Source: Solen grandis (Eukaryota; Mollusca; Bivalvia; Adapedonta; Solenidae). From it: DNA of 64,000 bases. The notes under the pieces are model-generated. The model was not told the DNA's origin and did no database searches. It saw nothing but the letters and a program-made list of their open reading frames with translations. Below, piece by piece: positions 34,101 to 46,223 of the stretch; positions within the stretch are counted from its first letter, which is position 1, and every line of letters begins with the position of its first letter. A program made the position numbers and the translations under genes. Location: positions 4,225,136 to 4,289,135 of the forward strand of contig CM037792.1 in NCBI GenBank assembly GCA_021229015.1, in the 5' to 3' direction.

Positions 34101-37100
34101 AACGATTAATGAGTTCCTATGGCAAAACGCTTCTTTTAGAAATCTTGAAAGATTGAACAATACATTTTTATTATTATTTTGTAAGAGATTTATAAATTTA
34201 AACATGCTTGGTTTGGTATAATAGTACTTTTTTAAATACTTGATTCTTATATTTCTATAGCAGGGACAAATCATAACAAAATGGAATTCATCTTCTAGAT
34301 CATTTGAATTACAAAAGACACAATACCTTTCATTTCTTGGTAAATAATTGGCTCCATACCTACCAGTGTGTATTTTTAATGAGTGAGCTGAAATTCGTAG
34401 CCTTGTAACATAAAATCTTAGATCAAATGGTAGTATATCTAAATATTCTTCATATTGTATGTTAACTTTTAAAGACCTATACAAATTTAGAACTTGATTA
34501 TTTTCTATGTCATTTAACCAATTATCTATAAGAGTATTTTTAATAGACATAATTACTGATTTCATATCCAAGTAAAATGGATTATCAAATACAAAACTAA
34601 AACCATGTAAATCTAACATTTCTTTTACATTACTTAACCAATTCTTTTTCCCATTCATCAAATCATTATATGACATTTCATATATTTTTTTAATAATAAT
34701 ATTATCAGTATTTAAGACATTATACCAATATTTCAGTATTTTAACATAGCGATTTATAAACAATGGATAACGTCCTAATTCACCATAAATAGCAACATTT
34801 GAAGTAGCTTGTCTAACATTTAGAATAGACTTTAAAAACTTTAAGTGAATACGTTCTATAGCTTTAGATTTACTATAACCCCATATCTGAGAATTGTAAT
34901 TTAATATAGAACCAATAAAAGCATCAAATAACTGACAATATATACTCGGTTTTATTTTAAATTTTTTACATTTGTTAATTAAAAAATTTAAAGCTTTAAG
35001 AGATTTTCCAACAATGTGTTCTTGATTTAAGACAAAATTTCCTGTGTAGTTAAAAATAGTACCTAGATAATTAAAATCGTTTACAACATCCAGCTTAATA
35101 TTATCATAGAAAAAATCCTCTCCAGGTAATAAATGACCTCGTTTACGAAACACCATGACCTTTGTTTTATCTATGTTAACCTCCATACTCCATTTTTTAC
35201 AATAAGTGTTTAATAATTCGAGACTTCTATTTAAATCTTGTGGTGTGTTTCCAAGAATAACCATATCGTCTGCAAAAAGTAAAAGTATTAATGTAATATC
35301 ATGAATATTTATGCCAGATGTAAAATCTTCTTGTAAAAATAATTCAAGATCTTCCAGGAAAAGAGAAAAAAATATCGCAGTGCTCGATTTTAAGCCAATT
35401 AAATAGCGCGTTTCTACATGACTTCGGTAAAACATTTGTCACAGGGTAAGAAAAATGTGCCACCAGGATTTACACCCGGGGCCTCTTGCTTACAGGGCGA
35501 ATGCTCTAACGAATGAGCTATCGCACTACAGAATGAGCTACCCGGCCGTTTAGACATCTTTCGACCCTGTTGTGAGATTGATGCGGTCACTTCCCCCTGA
35601 TACACCGAACGATTCTGCAGCCACCGATTTGATTGGCTTATACAAAGGTCAATCTGAGACGACCCTCTATATGATGTGGTCAGATCCAGTTAGCATACTG
35701 AATCAGATTTTAATGAGATTGCAAGTGTGGTTCCTTAATCACTTACAACACGTTCTGACAAACATCCATGTGGAGTTGTTGTTGTGTTTGAACTGCTATC
35801 ACCTAGACATAATGACATCCAGCTGACGTTGGAGACTCGGAGACACCCGGGTGGAAGTCTTTTAACTTAAAATATCCCAGCGGCCTTGCCGGGATTCACA
35901 CAACTAATGGAAACTGAATGGTGTTCAATCAGCGATTTTACCTGCTCGGATAGTCATGTAAAGAAAATGTTTGATATATTTGTATCTTGACATATTTTTG
36001 ATATATATTTAGGAAAATCAAAATTAATTAATGTTTGTTTGGTTTTGCTCAACTCCATATCATTTCAGGTATATCCGGACAACAGATCATGGCGGCAGCG
36101 CCCCCTACTTTCGACACGTGCAAAAACTGTGGGTAGGATAAATTTGTGATGTATATAATAAACAGAAAAAGAAAATCATCAAACAAACAAAAATGTGGGA
36201 AGTGATACTGCCTATTATACAAGCTTCAAGTTTAATGACAAATCGGTATTACATTACAGATATCAATTTTTTTCGTCAATTTAACTTTTCTTTAACGGGT
36301 CAATATTACAGACATTTTATTCCATTTTTTTTTTTTATTGCTGCAGACAACAGTTTTATTCCTATTTTAGTAGTGTGGAGGGGACATACATGTACACTTT
36401 TCCTTCACAGTTATAACACAATGTTCTTATATGGTTACAGATCGATTTGCATGTTTTTAAATTTAGCATTTTACTGATTTATTTGCTCCAAATGTATTTT
36501 CAAATACTGTAGAAAAGGTATATAGGATCGTCAAAAAAAAAAAAAAAAAAAAGGTAAGAAAAGAAAACGGGCGGTGGGATTTAGTGAAAAGATCAACGTT
36601 TATCCCCCCCACCCCCAAAAAAGAAAAAGAAATATAATGAAACCTCGTTAATCCCGACTCCATTGCTCCGGAATCCTCACTCTCCGGACACGCTGGTGGG
36701 TTTAAATGGATTTCAACGTTAAAAGCAAATTGTCCAGACTGACGAGGCCTCTCTGTACTACAGCAATTCACATGGCATTTCGACAGATACACTAATATGG
36801 GGACAAAAAGGGCGGGTGAACAGTCCGAATGCGGCTAAGCATCATGTGTGTTTTAATCCACCATCGAAAAACCCGCGGATGCAGGTTACGCTACTCGCCA
36901 TAAATCGCCCGTGGTTCGTTGTTTAGATCGAAAGCCGATACAGTCATCCGATTGGGCGCAGGATAACCTTGTACTGCCTGGCTTTATCCAGTGATAATAT
37001 TCCATTTTTCACCAAATAGACGCGGAGAGTATAATTTTAAAAAAAAAATATAAACGTAATTTTGTTTGGCTTAAATGTGTTCATGCTTCACGCGTAAAAA

Positions 37101-38351
37101 TGTCGATTTGCTGGTTGAAAATCCCACGGTTGATGAATGGTGAGTGATTGACCGTGGGTGTCCGATAATGGTGTCAATCGGAATTTCTCGACCATTCTTT
37201 TACGCAATCGTATATACTCGGTATACCCTGGCCCAATTCAGTAGATTATAATTAAGTCATGTAGTGGAGAAGATTAATTCTGATTTCTGTTTCAGACCCA
37301 GTGTGAAGACCCCCTGCAGGAATAACCTGATAGGTACCGGCAACCTGCTCACCAGTGGGTACAGGAGCGGACAGGCGGACGCCGTCAAACCTTCCAGTTT
37401 GTCTCTTTATTTAGATTCAATTAATTGATGTTTCATAATGGAGTAGGTACCCGCTTATACAGGTGACCGCATATACAGGTTCAAATATATGCAATTATGC
37501 ACTCTCAATATTCCAGGCCTAGCGAAATCTCAAAGATTTTACACACACCAAGTCCTCGGAACATCACAGTTCTACAGATTTTAAGACTTAAAATACTTGA
37601 TAAAAATTTAAGCATATTTTGGTCCGTTCCGTATACGTAATATGCATTTCATCATAAATATAGATGTATGGATTTGAAAAACAAGCAAATTATAAGACTA
37701 TATCATCTATATTTTCTATGTCAGGAGTAAACTTGTAAGATTGCAATGCGTTTTAATGGTATTTCAATATATTCTTAATAAGCTGTGTTAATTGTAATTT
37801 TAATGAACGTTGTTGGCCATATTCAATAACTCACAAACTGAAGTAAATACTGGATGCACTTTAAATGATGAGCTATCAAATGCGTTTTACAATTACCGAT
37901 ACGAGTGGACGATATATTCTAAATCCAATGTAATTGTTTCGATTCTGCGAATGAAAATCCCACGTGTTCACATTGTCCCTGTCAGGAAACCCTAACAAGA
38001 TGGTCACTGGTAAGTGTAGTCATGGCGGACCAAATGATCACGATTCGAGGACAAAGGCGGCCGTGGGCGGGATCAACAAGGACTCCTTGGATGAATCGTT
38101 CTCTCCGCATGCGCATCTTCACAACATGGCTGCCGAGGCGGCCATTAAACATACACGTGCCTTCTTCGATGATCCAAGTAAGTCATTTATTTGCGTTCTT
38201 GTAACAGCCTACCGGCAAAATTTCAGACATTTAGGGAATTTAGCTTACCCTGCAATATCACGCCGTAGACAAGTGGCATGATGTTACACCCAGTTTCAGT
38301 ATCCCGGCACCTCCAGAACAACCCTTATGTGCTTAACGAATTTCGAGCGGA

Positions 38352-38398
<47 letters not shown>

Positions 38399-41300
38399 GT
38401 GTTATAGAAGACTGTTTTGTTCCAGCGTTCGGGTTGCTGTCTGCTGTGGGTAACGAGGCTTTCGAGGGGTTGCTACAGATCCGGATGGGGAACTCCATGG
38501 TGTTTGTGGTGGATACAGCGGCCTCCATGACTATGGAAGTGACCATCATACAAAACAAGACAGCCGAGATCATCCGCGACACACAAGGCACAAACAACGA
38601 GCCTTACGACTACGTGCTTGTCACCTTCAATGACTTAGGTGAGTAGTTGTGACCATGTCAATCAACAGTGTGCGTGAGGAAATCCTTAACAATGTTTGTT
38701 TTTTTAGTCAATTGACCAAGACGATTTTCAGTGGTTGAGTAGGCCGTAGTTATTATATCTTAATATAGCTATGAAGTATTTCATTTTGTTTCCAATCTGA
38801 TGCTCCGCCTTTGTTTTTACTTGTTATATAATGTTATGACAGAACGTTTTGTATCATATATATTACCGTCGTGTTAATGTTGTAAACATATTATGTTATT
38901 AATGGTAATCACAACGATCCTCTCAAGTGCACCTTAAGTCAATCCCTCTACAGTACATGTTTTTTTTTCTAATATTTTTTGTAATGTAAAGGAATGGCTG
39001 ACTCTAAGTTGGTAGAACTAAGGTCGTAACGACAATATTTCATAAAATGACGTCAAACTAACTTACAAGTTACAAGTCCCCGAGTGAACAGAGGTACTCG
39101 GGAATAAGCACCGACCTACCTCAAGACAACCGGAAGTCTTTCTCACATGAAACATAAGTGACCATGCCAGGATTTGAACCCAGAGCGGCATGGAGCTGAA
39201 TGATGTTAGCTCAACGACTTAAGAAGGTAGGGATAAAAAAAGAAGAAATCCTGACTAAATCACCACTGCTTCTGTGCATTTCATAATCCGGACAGAAGTG
39301 TTGGCCGGCATAGATTATGTACATGTTTTGACCTTAACTTTGTAAGTTTTCGACTGAAACGGTCTAGGAAATACTGGTATGTTATTCCCACGAAGTGTTT
39401 GAAAAAGAGTTATAGATATACATGTACCATAAAGGAACAAATATTGAGTTGGATCATAGTAAGCAGGTAGTGTAGCTACGTAACTGCAAGCAAATCATTG
39501 TAAGGATCTCCTAGTACTATAATAGGTAGAAATAATACAACATGATAAAGAATAGAGTAAACCAACACTTTTTAAACGACACCTTAAATTATCTCTGTGA
39601 GAGAGATAAATTTTATACCACTGTTCCAATCCACGGGGCAGAAAACATGACGACAATGCAACGTTCTAAGGACCCCAATGACATCAAGACTTGGCTCGGG
39701 AACATCGTGGTGCACGGGGGATACAACTGCAAAGAGTTCTCCCTTACCGGGGTCGAGAGAGGTACGTCTTTTCCGCCCACTCGTATGCCTAACACTCGAC
39801 ACCTTACATAGACCATTTCACTCAGAAATGAAACGTAATCCTACAATCTACGAGCACTCCTCGAACACCCACATGATGGTGTAAAATTCCGCACACTGTT
39901 CATTGGCTTTTAAACATGCAAATGGGATTTTGAACCAGTCACTGATTGGTCAGTTGAAATCACAGAATATTACCGAACCCCTGATGAAATGGAGCGAGTT
40001 CAGCTGACTAACTAGAGTAGATTAGATTAACTAGAGTTTCAGGAAACGTGTGGAGTTACGTTACATCATTCTTGACGTCATATGACCTTTACTTCCTTCC
40101 ACGAGTTCAACCCTGTTGCGACACTGGGTTGGTGGAGTTGGATTCTTAGTTATACCATACCAGAATTGGCGGCCGAATGGGATTTGTAATGACTTGCAGT
40201 GTAAAAATAGAGCTATAATTGTATATTATGTGATTTACACGTTTTATAAATACTTTTTACTGTTTATTTATGAAAGATGAAAAGATGAATACTGCCATCC
40301 ATATTTATGTGTAGCCCGTAATTCGAAAGAACGTTCTACTTTCGAATTGACGCCCTCCGCTCTGCAGTGGCTTATTGAATTGGACTAATACATGCAACAA
40401 TATATAATTTCGGATCCTTTGTTTCTGACCTTTACAATTTTAAACGATATTTTAGATAAAGCTTTCTTAACGTGGCATAGACGTAACAAAAATGGAAAAC
40501 TAACACAAGCTTGATAGGTCCGCCATGATTGTTTATGGAATGCATAGTTTGTCTATTTTTAGATATTTACGTCACTAGAGTTAACCCTTGTAAGTCAGCT
40601 GAACTCGCTCATGGACTATTGGAAAACATTTAACGTTTACCTGTTTATTATGTATATGTTAACGTACATATCCTTGTTCATGGATATTGGATTTAAAACC
40701 ATTAATTACTTTGAAAGAGAAGTCAAGATTTACAATAAAGTGTAAGAGATTGGAATGTTAACAAACTTACACAAAAAAGAATCGATGCTGTCATACTCAG
40801 TGCATTTTGTTTATCTCATACCCGATAAATGGTTAGTTAACATTAAAAAATACCGAACGGTAACATAACAACAATTTCCCAGTGATATGTCATTGTTTTA
40901 TTTCAACGTCGAATGTGACGTGAGGTATGATAAAAAGGTATGCATACATAAAAAAAGAAATATGTTTAAATGATAGTCAATCTATGTCATGGAAACGAGT
41001 TCTCTTTGTGGTTTTAGCCTCTACGTTAGCGACGCCCAACTCCCAAGTGTTCGTGTTCACCGACTCACCACCGAGTGACCAAAAGAAGATTAACTACGTC
41101 AAAAGTCTGATCTCGGAGAAGAAACTTCTCGTCCATTTCGTCCTCACTGGACAGTGTACAGGGAAGCGCCGCCGGACGGGGTAATTGGACGGGAGGGATG
41201 GGTGTTGCAACGTTAAATGTCATACCAACGCTAAATGTCGCATTAATGTCGCAGGTTGACGTAAACCAACGCAAATGTCGCAAAACCTCCTGATGTTATA

Positions 41301-44300
41301 TGTCGCACCTGCGACGACAAATGTCGCTAAAAATGTACTGCCGCTATAGGTCGCAACATAAATGCTAAATGTCGCACCCCTTTATGAGCACTCTTTTGAA
41401 GTATTACTGACCTGGTTTAAGCTCCCGACGTATCCCGTAACATTGAGTGAGGGGTTACCGGGATGAACGGGGCACGACCGTAAAGGTCCAGTCTTTACTG
41501 TGCCAGTTTGAGATTTAGAAATTGTTTGTTTTGAGTAGATGTGGAGTATATCTCACCAAAAAAAAACATTAATTTGAATTATATCACTTTGAGGTTGGAT
41601 ATATTCTATATCTACGAAAAACAAGCACATTTTAAATTAGACCATGGAAACAACAACGGTGGTGATGGAATAGTTTTGCACAATAAATCACAATAAAAGA
41701 GTCTTTTTGATTTCGTTCGTAGTAAACGAATATCCACAATATCACAAACAAAAATAGTTATACCGGTTTGAAGTTTTCTTGTCTGCGTTTTTGCTGCTCA
41801 CTGATAATGGAGTACGATAACAATTTTAGCCACTTCGACAAAATAATCGATATCAAGTTGACGATCTTATTATTATTTTTTTTTTTAAGAAGTACATATA
41901 TGTTTATTGTGATTTCACTTAAAATTGGGGAAACGTAGACCGGTGACAGTGGTGATAATGAAATATATCACTCACTGCATGTGCGGTGACGATATGAAAT
42001 ATATTCAGCTGATAGAACTAAGTACTTTATTGGTTTACATGAAATAAATTGATGCGTACAACCCTAACAGCTACGTGGACCACCAAAATGTTTTAAGTAT
42101 CGAGCCACCAAGAACGAAAACCCTTTTGACATGCTATAGATTAGGATTTTTTGGCATTTAGATAAAGACAATTCTGTTTTTTTTTCACGGGAATAATTTG
42201 AATTTGAAACTCACAATTTGTTAATCTTCTACGTCACCAACTTATGCATTCGTGATTCGTTAACGGAGACATACGTAGTGTCTATGGAAAATTGACGAGG
42301 ATATGCGGTTTATTTTTGTAAAAATTGAATGAATTTTAAAAGGTTTTTTTTTAATTGTCGTCAACGAGTATGTACGATTGCATCCTAAAAATCTGTAGCC
42401 ACACTTTGTTTTCGTCCAAGAATATTATACGTTGAGCCTTTATTGTTTATTGCTGACTTTCTCTTTCATAGACACTTAGGCCAAAGTGTTTTTATAAGTT
42501 TAAACATTTGATTTTACATCAATATGATGATTTGAAATGGTAAGTATACACAATATCAAAGATGTTCTTGCTGTCTCGAAAAGCGGTAGGAAAAAAAAAG
42601 AATAAAATCACAATTTCAGTATTTTTCGGCCGTTAGGCCGTTTATTTTCACCCTGACTTTCCGTGAAACACACAATAATGAAGCGGAATAAAATTAGGCG
42701 TTTCATTGATTATTATATACTTTGCTAAATTCCCACTGGTCTTTGTAAAATTAGTCAGAAGAAAAGAAAGGAGTTGCGGAAACGAGTTCTTTAGATCTCT
42801 GTTTGTTTTAAAAGTTGAAGTTTTCTTCCCCTGCGAACGATTTGTCCCGAATAGTAAAACACTGCACCTTTTTAAGGTAAACTGAAAGAGTAGAACGCTA
42901 AAAAAAAAGGAAACAAATGGAATTGATTGTTCAACCCTGACATATCCTATATTCAACAAAAACGTAACATCCGGTTTCGTTTTGTAGCCCGCGAAACGAA
43001 GTCTAATGCGCAGATGTTTTAAGGCTGTAAGTGTCTACCAAGATTGTACAAATATTTGGATCCGTGATATTTTAAATAGCTGCACTGACGCAGGAATTAC
43101 ACAACTATTAAACCTGTATATAAATATATACCCTGTTACAAAAACATTGGCCGTTAAAGATTTTTTTTTTCATGTGATGTCTTAGGATTAAAAAATATTT
43201 GACGGTATATAATGTCAAGATAAAAGTGCTGGTGGGGCGATAGTATCGCAGTGCCAGACAATCGTTAATATTCATTTCGAGTTGATTCCCTTTTGAATAG
43301 GTAAGAGTGGAATCTCACGGAGACAGTACAAACACATCGAAAAGTTAGAACAAGTTCTTCCCTCTGGCAATCCATCTTTCTTCAAATAACACAGTCATTC
43401 CATTTCATAAACTATTCCCTTTCAAATTCCTGATAAATATACAGAATCAAATGAGGACTGAGGGACATTACTGGAGAAAGAAGAAATGTAAGCTGAGACT
43501 TTGAAGGAGAATGATATGAAGAGATGGATGTAGGACTCCTTTATCTAGAAAGGGACATTGCAGGAGAGATGGAAAAGAAAAACGTCGTGGAAAAAAATGC
43601 TGCTAGTGAAGAAGAGACTTTTACAGAGAGAATAGTGAATATATGAGACGGAGTGACTGTTATATTATTTGTACAAAGAAAGATTTTCAAAAGGAGGAAG
43701 AAACCAGAGACATTTTTTTTATAAAAGAGACTATACAGCAAGAAAATTAAAATGAATTAAGACTGGAAAGAAAGAAAGATGAATACTTTGCATGAGAGCC
43801 CACGACCAGGATCATGCTTGAATTGAGACCTAAACCGTACAACGGTAAAGGCCGATTGAGTTCGCCTTACGCGAACGTTAGGGAAAACCTGCATTGTGCA
43901 GAAACTTACTTGGGGCCTGATTTCTGTCTCTCATAATCCACACTTTATATACCGCACATGTAATATCTTTCAAACGGGTATTAAATTGGTTCTACATTCA
44001 AATGTTTTAGTTTTTTCATGAAAATAAATATAGTTCTTTGAGTGTTTATTATTTCGTTTAATTATGTTACATACAGAGTTATTTTACCACCCAGAAGCTC
44101 AACAAAATACAACTAGCTAACTTAGTAATCACAAAATAGAGCTTATTTTGTTTTTTTCCTAACGAAATGGGATCGTTTTATTTAACAGCCCAAGGATAAT
44201 TTTATGGGTGTTCTAATTCCATTCAAGGTCCCGAAGTGGCGAAGGGGTAGCCACTCCGACTACCACTCCTCTCAGTATCACTCCGCATGAGTTCGAAGCC

Positions 44301-46223
44301 CTGATGTGAAAATTAAAATATAAATAAGTGTATAATAATTTAGTATTAAAATTATATGCTATTTAACTAAATTTGTTACTTTGTAATAATATTATTCTGT
44401 TTTAATCGCTCATTTATTTAAGGTTTGAAAATGACCTACATTTCATTCACTGAGCTCCATAATCATTTGTACTTTTAACTTGTTAAACGTGCATATACAA
44501 GACACATTTCTCTTCAAAGTTGTTCCAGGGGGAAGGAGACACAAATAAGTGAAGATAGAGAATAAAAAAATCCATTTTTTTCCCACATGAACTTGCCTAA
44601 TCTGTTCCACGTGAACTTGCCCAAACTGTTCTGTGTGAACTTGCTCTAACTGTTCCGTGTGTACTTGCCCTAACTGTCCCGTTTGAACTTGTACTAACTG
44701 CTCCGTGTATTTGTACTGTTGACTATAGTCTCCGTGAGATTCCACTCTGACCTATTCAAAAGGGAAACAACTCAAAATGAATATTAACGATTGTCTGGCA
44801 CTACGATTCCTGTGGGATTATTAATTTCCATTTATAAAGGAGTGCGACATTTAGCGTTGATGATGCGACATATAGCGGCAGTGCAATTTTTTTTGCGACA
44901 TTTGGCGTTACAGATGCGACATATAACGTCAGGAGGTTTTGCGACATTTAGCGTTTGTTGCGACATTTAGTGTCAGTCTTGCGATATATAACGTCAAGTG
45001 CGACATTTAACGTTGCTACAGTGGGATTGTGGTGGAGAGGCAATCACAGAAAGTTTAAGATAATACATAGGCCAAAGCACTGATAACAGTTGATTTAAAA
45101 AAAAGTGATTAAGGGTTAGCTTTCTGAAGATGGTTCGGTTTATTGCATCATTCTGGAAGGGTTTACCTTTCGCAGTAAGAGGTTATTAAAGACAAAGGGG
45201 ATAAAAGAAATATTTTTACAACGTTGTTCTGGTAAGAATGTTCTTCTATCTATCCATTCGAATGGTTGTGTAAATTTAGGCAAAATCATCCCCCTTAAAA
45301 TATCATTAAATAGCAAGGATAACATTTTTACGTATGTATAAGAAACGTCCAAACATAACTGTTTAAATATGTAACATTTACTGGATATAAAATCGGCTGT
45401 CTATCGGAACAGAGATACGATCTTCCGTATAATTCCCGTCTTGTATTAAAAATACTCGAGACCTTATATTTCTCTCTTATAGAATTACAAATCATTGTTA
45501 ATCATTTTCTTGAATCTACCAAGTCTTTATTCGGTCCCGATGGCCAAATTGTTAGAGCGCCCATTCCGTAACCGAGAGGTCGTGGATTCGATACATACCC
45601 AAGTCGTTAACAAATGGTTCTGGCATATCCCTTTTGTACTTGACAGTTAGCACTAGAGGATAGTTCAAGGACTGGTAGATCCAATGTCAGGATATTATTT
45701 GATACTGTTTCTTGACTGGATAAATAGTTATGTACCCTATCAGGAAACTGCATAACGAATTTATCATACTGAAAAAGATCAGTCCTATTTCCTTTAATAA
45801 ATACTGATAACGCGTCATACCTGAAATTTCAATAGTTACCTTAATTCAACAACCTCCGACAAACATTCGGGGCGGGGCTATACCTTCGTGGCGTCAAGTT
45901 AATTTCATTGAGTGAACATAAAAAGTGATATTTTCACGAGTGGTGAAACCACATATGAAAATGCATCTTTTTATGTTCGCGAATGAAATTATACATCGAT
46001 CCTTCACCCAAACAAACAATTTTTCATTTTTATCTGATGCTTTAAAGGCCAGAAATAAGCTGTGTTATTCACATAAGACGTCAGAATTGGCGGGATTTAA
46101 TACCTGGCGTGCGTGACGTTATTTATTTATATAATTATATTACATGATCCTAAAGACACGCACGACAGAAGTTGAGTTCTGTTTTATTTCAGGCTGTACC
46201 GAATGAATGCGGATCAACTCTAA
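31114..46223 (+). CDS. Secreted VWA7/hemicentin-like protein with a von Willebrand A domain
   Basis: Coding exons by GT/AG sites with unbroken phase are 31114-31363, 33009-33131, 33368-33544, 36069-36132, 37296-37396, 37986-38177, 38426-38638, 39606-39761, 41018-41180 and, less surely, 46193-46223, giving about 406 residues. A signal peptide (residues 1-19) is followed by FLPNPFSAI and then THTEITELGIL, the start typical of the VWA7/hemicentin-like family. A region of about 200 residues follows, with FDAAREVIGQYLHLLQMFYS and a CKNCG / TPCRNN / GKCSHGG Cys pattern. The von Willebrand A domain begins near 242. Its metal-site motif reads DTAAS (249-253) where DxSxS is usual, while Thr338 and Asp358 (VFTDS) are kept. 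The last exon (LYRMNADQL, stop) fits the end of an A domain, but helix residues expected before it are missing. Relatives are usually much longer, so this is a short form, an isoform end or a degraded gene. Confidence 0.8.
31480..31955 (+). repeat. About 185-bp degenerate tandem repeat (intron 1 of the VWA gene)
   Basis: Three units share agggtcgacatatttgtgca / ctccataactcagctactac / tgcagatatgctgatcatat and then ctcatttcatttttgacata / attaggacccttttcgaata. Each unit includes a ctcacttcatttttgacaca-like block. The preceding gtccgtctgtctgtctgtgt microsatellite at about 31425-31465 often adjoins such repeats. It is non-coding. Confidence 0.55.
32143..32370 (+). mobile_element. SINE-C copy (intronic)
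   Basis: The tRNA-like head (taaatggatagagtagtggt, aacgcgcttcacttctcacc, aggttcgattccttgtcaca) is followed by a body (gggtttagtagtcgcccgtc, cacatgggttttcctcgggt, ttcttcggtttcctcctaaa, acatacgccatcgagagaga). The copy at 53163-53410 shares this order. It lies in intron 1 of the VWA gene. Confidence 0.75.
33838..35435 (-). mobile_element. 5'-truncated LINE with a long open reading frame (intronic)
   Basis: A single uninterrupted frame of 446 codons (35435 down to 34095) encodes the second half of a non-LTR reverse transcriptase. It has LLLFADDMVILGN, the FADD active-site box, near residues 51-63. Then come YCKKWSMEVNIDKTKVMVFR, the thumb/connection region, and a C-terminal CVFCNSNDLEDEFHFVMICP, the Cys/His segment usual in CR1/jockey-like elements. 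The fingers domain and endonuclease are missing, as expected for a 5'-truncated insertion. The 3' tail after the stop runs to about 33838, where the minus strand shows AATAAAA and then a ttctg-type repeat tail. The frame is intact across its length, so the insertion is young. It is antisense to the VWA host gene, inside its third intron (33545-36068). Confidence 0.88.
35437..35562 (-). repeat. tRNA-like SINE head next to the LINE
   Basis: The minus strand reads gtagctcattctgtagtgcg, then tagctcattcgttagagcat, then tcgccctgtaagcaagaggc, then cccgggtgtaaatcctggtg, a tRNA-like layout with partial A and B boxes. It abuts the 5' end of the truncated LINE in the same orientation. This may be a composite insertion or two separate events. 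Confidence 0.55.
36500..36660. repeat. Low-complexity A and C runs
   Basis: An A run of about 20 at 36533-36552 is followed by purine-rich sequence and a C run near 36605-36616. It lies in the intron after exon 36069-36132. No element boundary is clear. Confidence 0.4.
38200..38345 (-). repeat. SINE-B fragment, inverted (intronic)
   Basis: The blocks cctgcaatatcacgccgtag / acaagtggcatgatgttaca / cccagtttcagtatcccggc / acctccagaacaacccttat match the reversed SINE-B body. It lies directly upstream of the (AG)n tract and the exon that starts the A domain. Confidence 0.55.
38354..38396 (+). repeat. (AG)n microsatellite close to an exon
   Basis: About 21 uninterrupted AG units end 30 bp before the exon at 38426-38638, inside the usual branch-point and pyrimidine-tract window. 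Length variation here could affect splicing of the A-domain exon; this is an inference. Confidence 0.8.
41207..45016. mobile_element. 3.8-kb element with about 180-bp terminal inverted repeats
   Basis: The left arm (41207-41386) and right arm (44833-45016) are reverse complements along their length: gcaacgttaaatgtc at the left pairs with gacatttaacgttgc at the right. Each arm is built from 15-25-bp sub-repeats of the type gcgacatttagcgtt or gcgacatataacgtc. A second inverted pair lies inside (about 43239-43325 and 44727-44811; gtgccagacaatcgttaata and its complement). Next to the right inner arm is a 24-bp tandem repeat (44587-44707, tgaacttgcccaaactgttc type). No transposase frame is seen, so it is non-autonomous. 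It begins 26 bp after the donor at 41181 of the VWA gene. No clear target-site duplication was found. Confidence 0.8.
44587..44707 (-). repeat. 24-bp minisatellite inside the inverted-repeat element
   Basis: About five units vary around tgaacttgcccaaactgttccgtg. The minus-strand frame across them gives QVHTEQL-type repeats, but it lacks a start context and is judged to be a by-product of the 24-bp periodicity. Confidence 0.65.
45535..45730 (+). repeat. Diverged SINE-B (intronic)
   Basis: The head reads gtcccgatggccaaattgtt, agagcgcccattccgtaacc and gaggtcgtggattcgataca. The body fragment reads cccaagtcgttaacaaatgg, then gaggatagttcaaggactgg. It is old, with many changes. It lies in the last intron of the VWA gene model. 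Confidence 0.65.

Noticed and set aside
41160..41206. VWA exon truncated by insertion of the inverted-repeat element
   Set aside because: A good GTAATT donor lies at 41181, before the element begins, and a phase-compatible exon is found beyond it, so the element is more simply intronic.
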